Shown in pieces: positions 3,759 to 5,323 of a stretch of DNA of 5,323 nucleotides. The stretch's first letter is position 1. Every line of letters begins with the position of its first letter. The stretch comes from an uncultured Lachnospiraceae bacterium. GTDB lineage: Bacteria; Bacillota; Clostridia; Lachnospirales; Lachnospiraceae. Under the pieces are notes generated by a model that worked only from the letters and a program-made list of their open reading frames with translations, was not told the DNA's origin and did not search any database. The stretch spans positions 1 to 5,323 of the forward strand of contig CAMJWQ010000248.1 in NCBI GenBank assembly GCA_946409475.1, in the 5' to 3' direction. The position numbers and the translations under genes are program-made.

Positions 3759-5323
3759 ATGAGTATTCTTCAATTTGAAAAACTAAATTGTAAAAACTGC
3801 TACAAATGTGTTCGTTATTGTCCGGTAAAAGCCATAGAAATCAAGAATCACTGTGCACAGATAAGGGAAAACGAGTGTATCCTCTGCGGAAAATGTACGA
3901 TCATATGCCCTCAGAAAACAAAAGGTGCCATCAGTGAAGCAGACCAGGTTAAAAGGACAATACAAGAAGGAAAAAAAGTCATTGCCAGCATAGCTCCATC
4001 TTTTTTTGCTTATTTTTCCGTATCTTTTCATGCCATGCAAAAGGCGCTGCTGCAACTGGGTTTTACGGAAGCACTGGAAACTGCGGAGGGAGCCTATCTT
4101 GTAAAAACGGAATACGAAAATTTACTGGCAGCTCAGCCGGACAGAGTCGTAATATCTTCCTGCTGTTCCTCCGTAAATGAACTGATCTGCAAATATCATC
4201 CGGATATTCTCCCTCTTCTTGCACCGGTTCTGACTCCGATGCAGATACATGCCAGGCTTTTGAAGGATAAATACCCGGAGGCAGTTATCGTTTTTATTTC
4301 TCCCTGTATTGCTAAAAAAGCGGAACGCTGCGAAAAAGAATCGGCAGTTGATTATGTTATTACTTTTGAAGAGCTGGCCGCATTTTTGGAACAATCCGGC
4401 ATTTCATTGACGGAAGAAAAGGAAGTACCGCAAAAACAGTATCTGTCAAGAAAATTTCCGGTAAGCGGCGGTATCATCGCTTCCATGAAGCAGACGGAGG
4501 AATACAGCTATATTGCCATAAGCGGGTATGAGGCATGTATGCAGGCAATACGGGATATCAGAAGCAAAGAGCTTACCCGCTGTTTTATAGAAATGAATAT
4601 GTGCGAGGGCGGATGTATTGGCGGACCTTCCTTTCAGGAAAAACGGCTTTCCTTACTTAGTACGAAATTAAGGATGAAAAAATTTGCAGCTCATGCGAAT
4701 TATGAGGAAGATTACAACCTTACCCCGGGACAATCCTTAAAGCGTGACTTTAAGGCGGATGAAAATATCTCCCGTGAAAGTCCTTCGGAGTATCAGATTG
4801 CAAAGGTCTTGCATAAAATGGGAAAACAAACCGAAGAGGACGAATTAAACTGCGGTATGTGCGGCTATGCCTCCTGCCGTGAAAAGGCCGCCGCAGTTAT
4901 TAATGGCAAAGCGGAGATAACCATGTGTCTTCCTTTTATGCAGGAAAGGGCAGAATCCTTCTCAAATCAAATTATTAATATTACCCCTAATGCCATATTA
5001 GCAGTTGATACGGATTTAAGGGTGCAGCAAATAAACAAAGCGGCATGCGATATTTTTGGATTGTCCCAGGAAGATATCCTCTGCCAGCCGGTTTCCCGTA
5101 TTTTAGATGAATTTGATTTTGTCCAGATATTGGCCAATTGTATGGAATATTACGAAAAAAATACATATCTTGCCGAATATAATGTGTATCTGAATCAAAT
5201 ATTCCTATATGATAAAAGCAGCAGTATGATAGTATGCTTTATGAAAAACATTTCGGCGGAAAAAAAGAAAAAAAACCTGATCATGAAAAAGAAAATACAG
5301 GCGGCAGCCATGGCTGATGAAAT
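3759..5323 (+). CDS. hydS: Sensory [FeFe] hydrogenase HydS-like: 2x[4Fe-4S], H-cluster domain, Fes domain, PAS (partial)
   Basis: The frame is open for 521 codons to the right edge. AAGGA lies 6 nt before the ATG. Two ferredoxin motifs come first: C11-x2-C14-x2-C17-x3-C21-P and C40-x2-C43-x2-C46-x3-C50-P. The H-cluster domain follows, with SSCCSS (133-138), SPCIAKKAE (181-189) and MCEGGCIGGP (281-290); expected ligands are C136, C183, C282 and C286. Next is a Fes-type cluster site, C365-x2-C368-x4-C373-x16-C390. A PAS domain starts near 400 (NITPNAILAVDTDLRVQQIN, 407-426) and ends near 498, then a lysine-rich helix. This order matches the group C sensory hydrogenases, thought to detect H2 or redox state and signal through PAS. 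SSCCSS has serine where catalytic enzymes have proline, and N280 replaces the usual methionine. The output (kinase, phosphatase or other) lies beyond the window. Confidence 0.9.
   Translation, partial: MSILQFEKLNCKNCYKCVRYCPVKAIEIKNHCAQIRENECILCGKCTIICPQKTKGAISEADQVKRTIQEGKKVIASIAPSFFAYFSVSFHAMQKALLQLGFTEALETAEGAYLVKTEYENLLAAQPDRVVISSCCSSVNELICKYHPDILPLLAPVLTPMQIHARLLKDKYPEAVIVFISPCIAKKAERCEKESAVDYVITFEELAAFLEQSGISLTEEKEVPQKQYLSRKFPVSGGIIASMKQTEEYSYIAISGYEACMQAIRDIRSKELTRCFIEMNMCEGGCIGGPSFQEKRLSLLSTKLRMKKFAAHANYEEDYNLTPGQSLKRDFKADENISRESPSEYQIAKVLHKMGKQTEEDELNCGMCGYASCREKAAAVINGKAEITMCLPFMQERAESFSNQIINITPNAILAVDTDLRVQQINKAACDIFGLSQEDILCQPVSRILDEFDFVQILANCMEYYEKNTYLAEYNVYLNQIFLYDKSSSMIVCFMKNISAEKKKKNLIMKKKIQAAAMADE

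Noticed and set aside
3783..4394. Two 90-codon minus-strand open frames (3783-4055 and 4122-4394)
   Set aside because: Both are antisense to the ferredoxin and H-cluster domains of the HydS-like gene, which has clear motifs on the plus strand.
1..5323. CRISPR array, tRNA, rRNA, insertion sequence or riboswitch
   Set aside because: No regularly spaced repeats, no cloverleaf-like segments, no transposase frames with terminal inverted repeats, and no long structured leader were seen. The genes fill the window and the gaps are short.

Overview
The window looks like chromosomal DNA of an anaerobic, low-GC member of the Clostridia, most likely near Lachnospiraceae or Ruminococcaceae. The evidence is the AT-rich intergenic DNA, strong GGAGG ribosome binding sites, Gram-positive LexA boxes, and a set of [FeFe]-hydrogenase-type iron-sulfur proteins. 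The family assignments come from motifs read by eye, with no database search.

Layout. (1) Positions 1-808 form an SOS module. The 5' part of lexA lies on the minus strand and runs off the left edge. It is divergent from a small membrane-anchored LysM protein of the YneA type (SOS division inhibitor). The 183-bp gap between them holds a near-consensus promoter for yneA, a weaker promoter for lexA, and four LexA-box-like sites. (2) Positions 809-913 are a short AT-rich spacer with a 12-bp tandem duplication and a possible promoter. (3) Positions 914-1885 encode a LysR-type regulator, closed by a clear intrinsic terminator (1896-1932). (4) Positions 1992-5323 hold a same-strand three-gene cluster: a group B-type monomeric [FeFe] hydrogenase, an 81-residue thioredoxin-like [2Fe-2S] ferredoxin, and a sensory (HydS-like) [FeFe] hydrogenase. 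The last is 2x[4Fe-4S] - H-cluster domain - Fes domain - PAS, and is cut by the right edge.

How the genes may work together. LexA would repress itself and yneA until DNA damage, when YneA-type protein delays division. Separately, the hydrogenase cluster pairs a probable catalytic hydrogenase with a small electron carrier and an H2- or redox-sensing paralogue whose PAS domain should pass a signal to an output lying beyond the window. The LysR regulator just upstream is a candidate controller of the cluster, but that link is inferred from position only.

Three points correct a naive reading of open frames. The yneA start is at 398, not 266, because the upstream part of that frame lies across operators and promoter. 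The hydrogenase starts at 1992 and the ferredoxin at 3500. The 521-codon sensory hydrogenase stays open to the window end, so it is easily missed.
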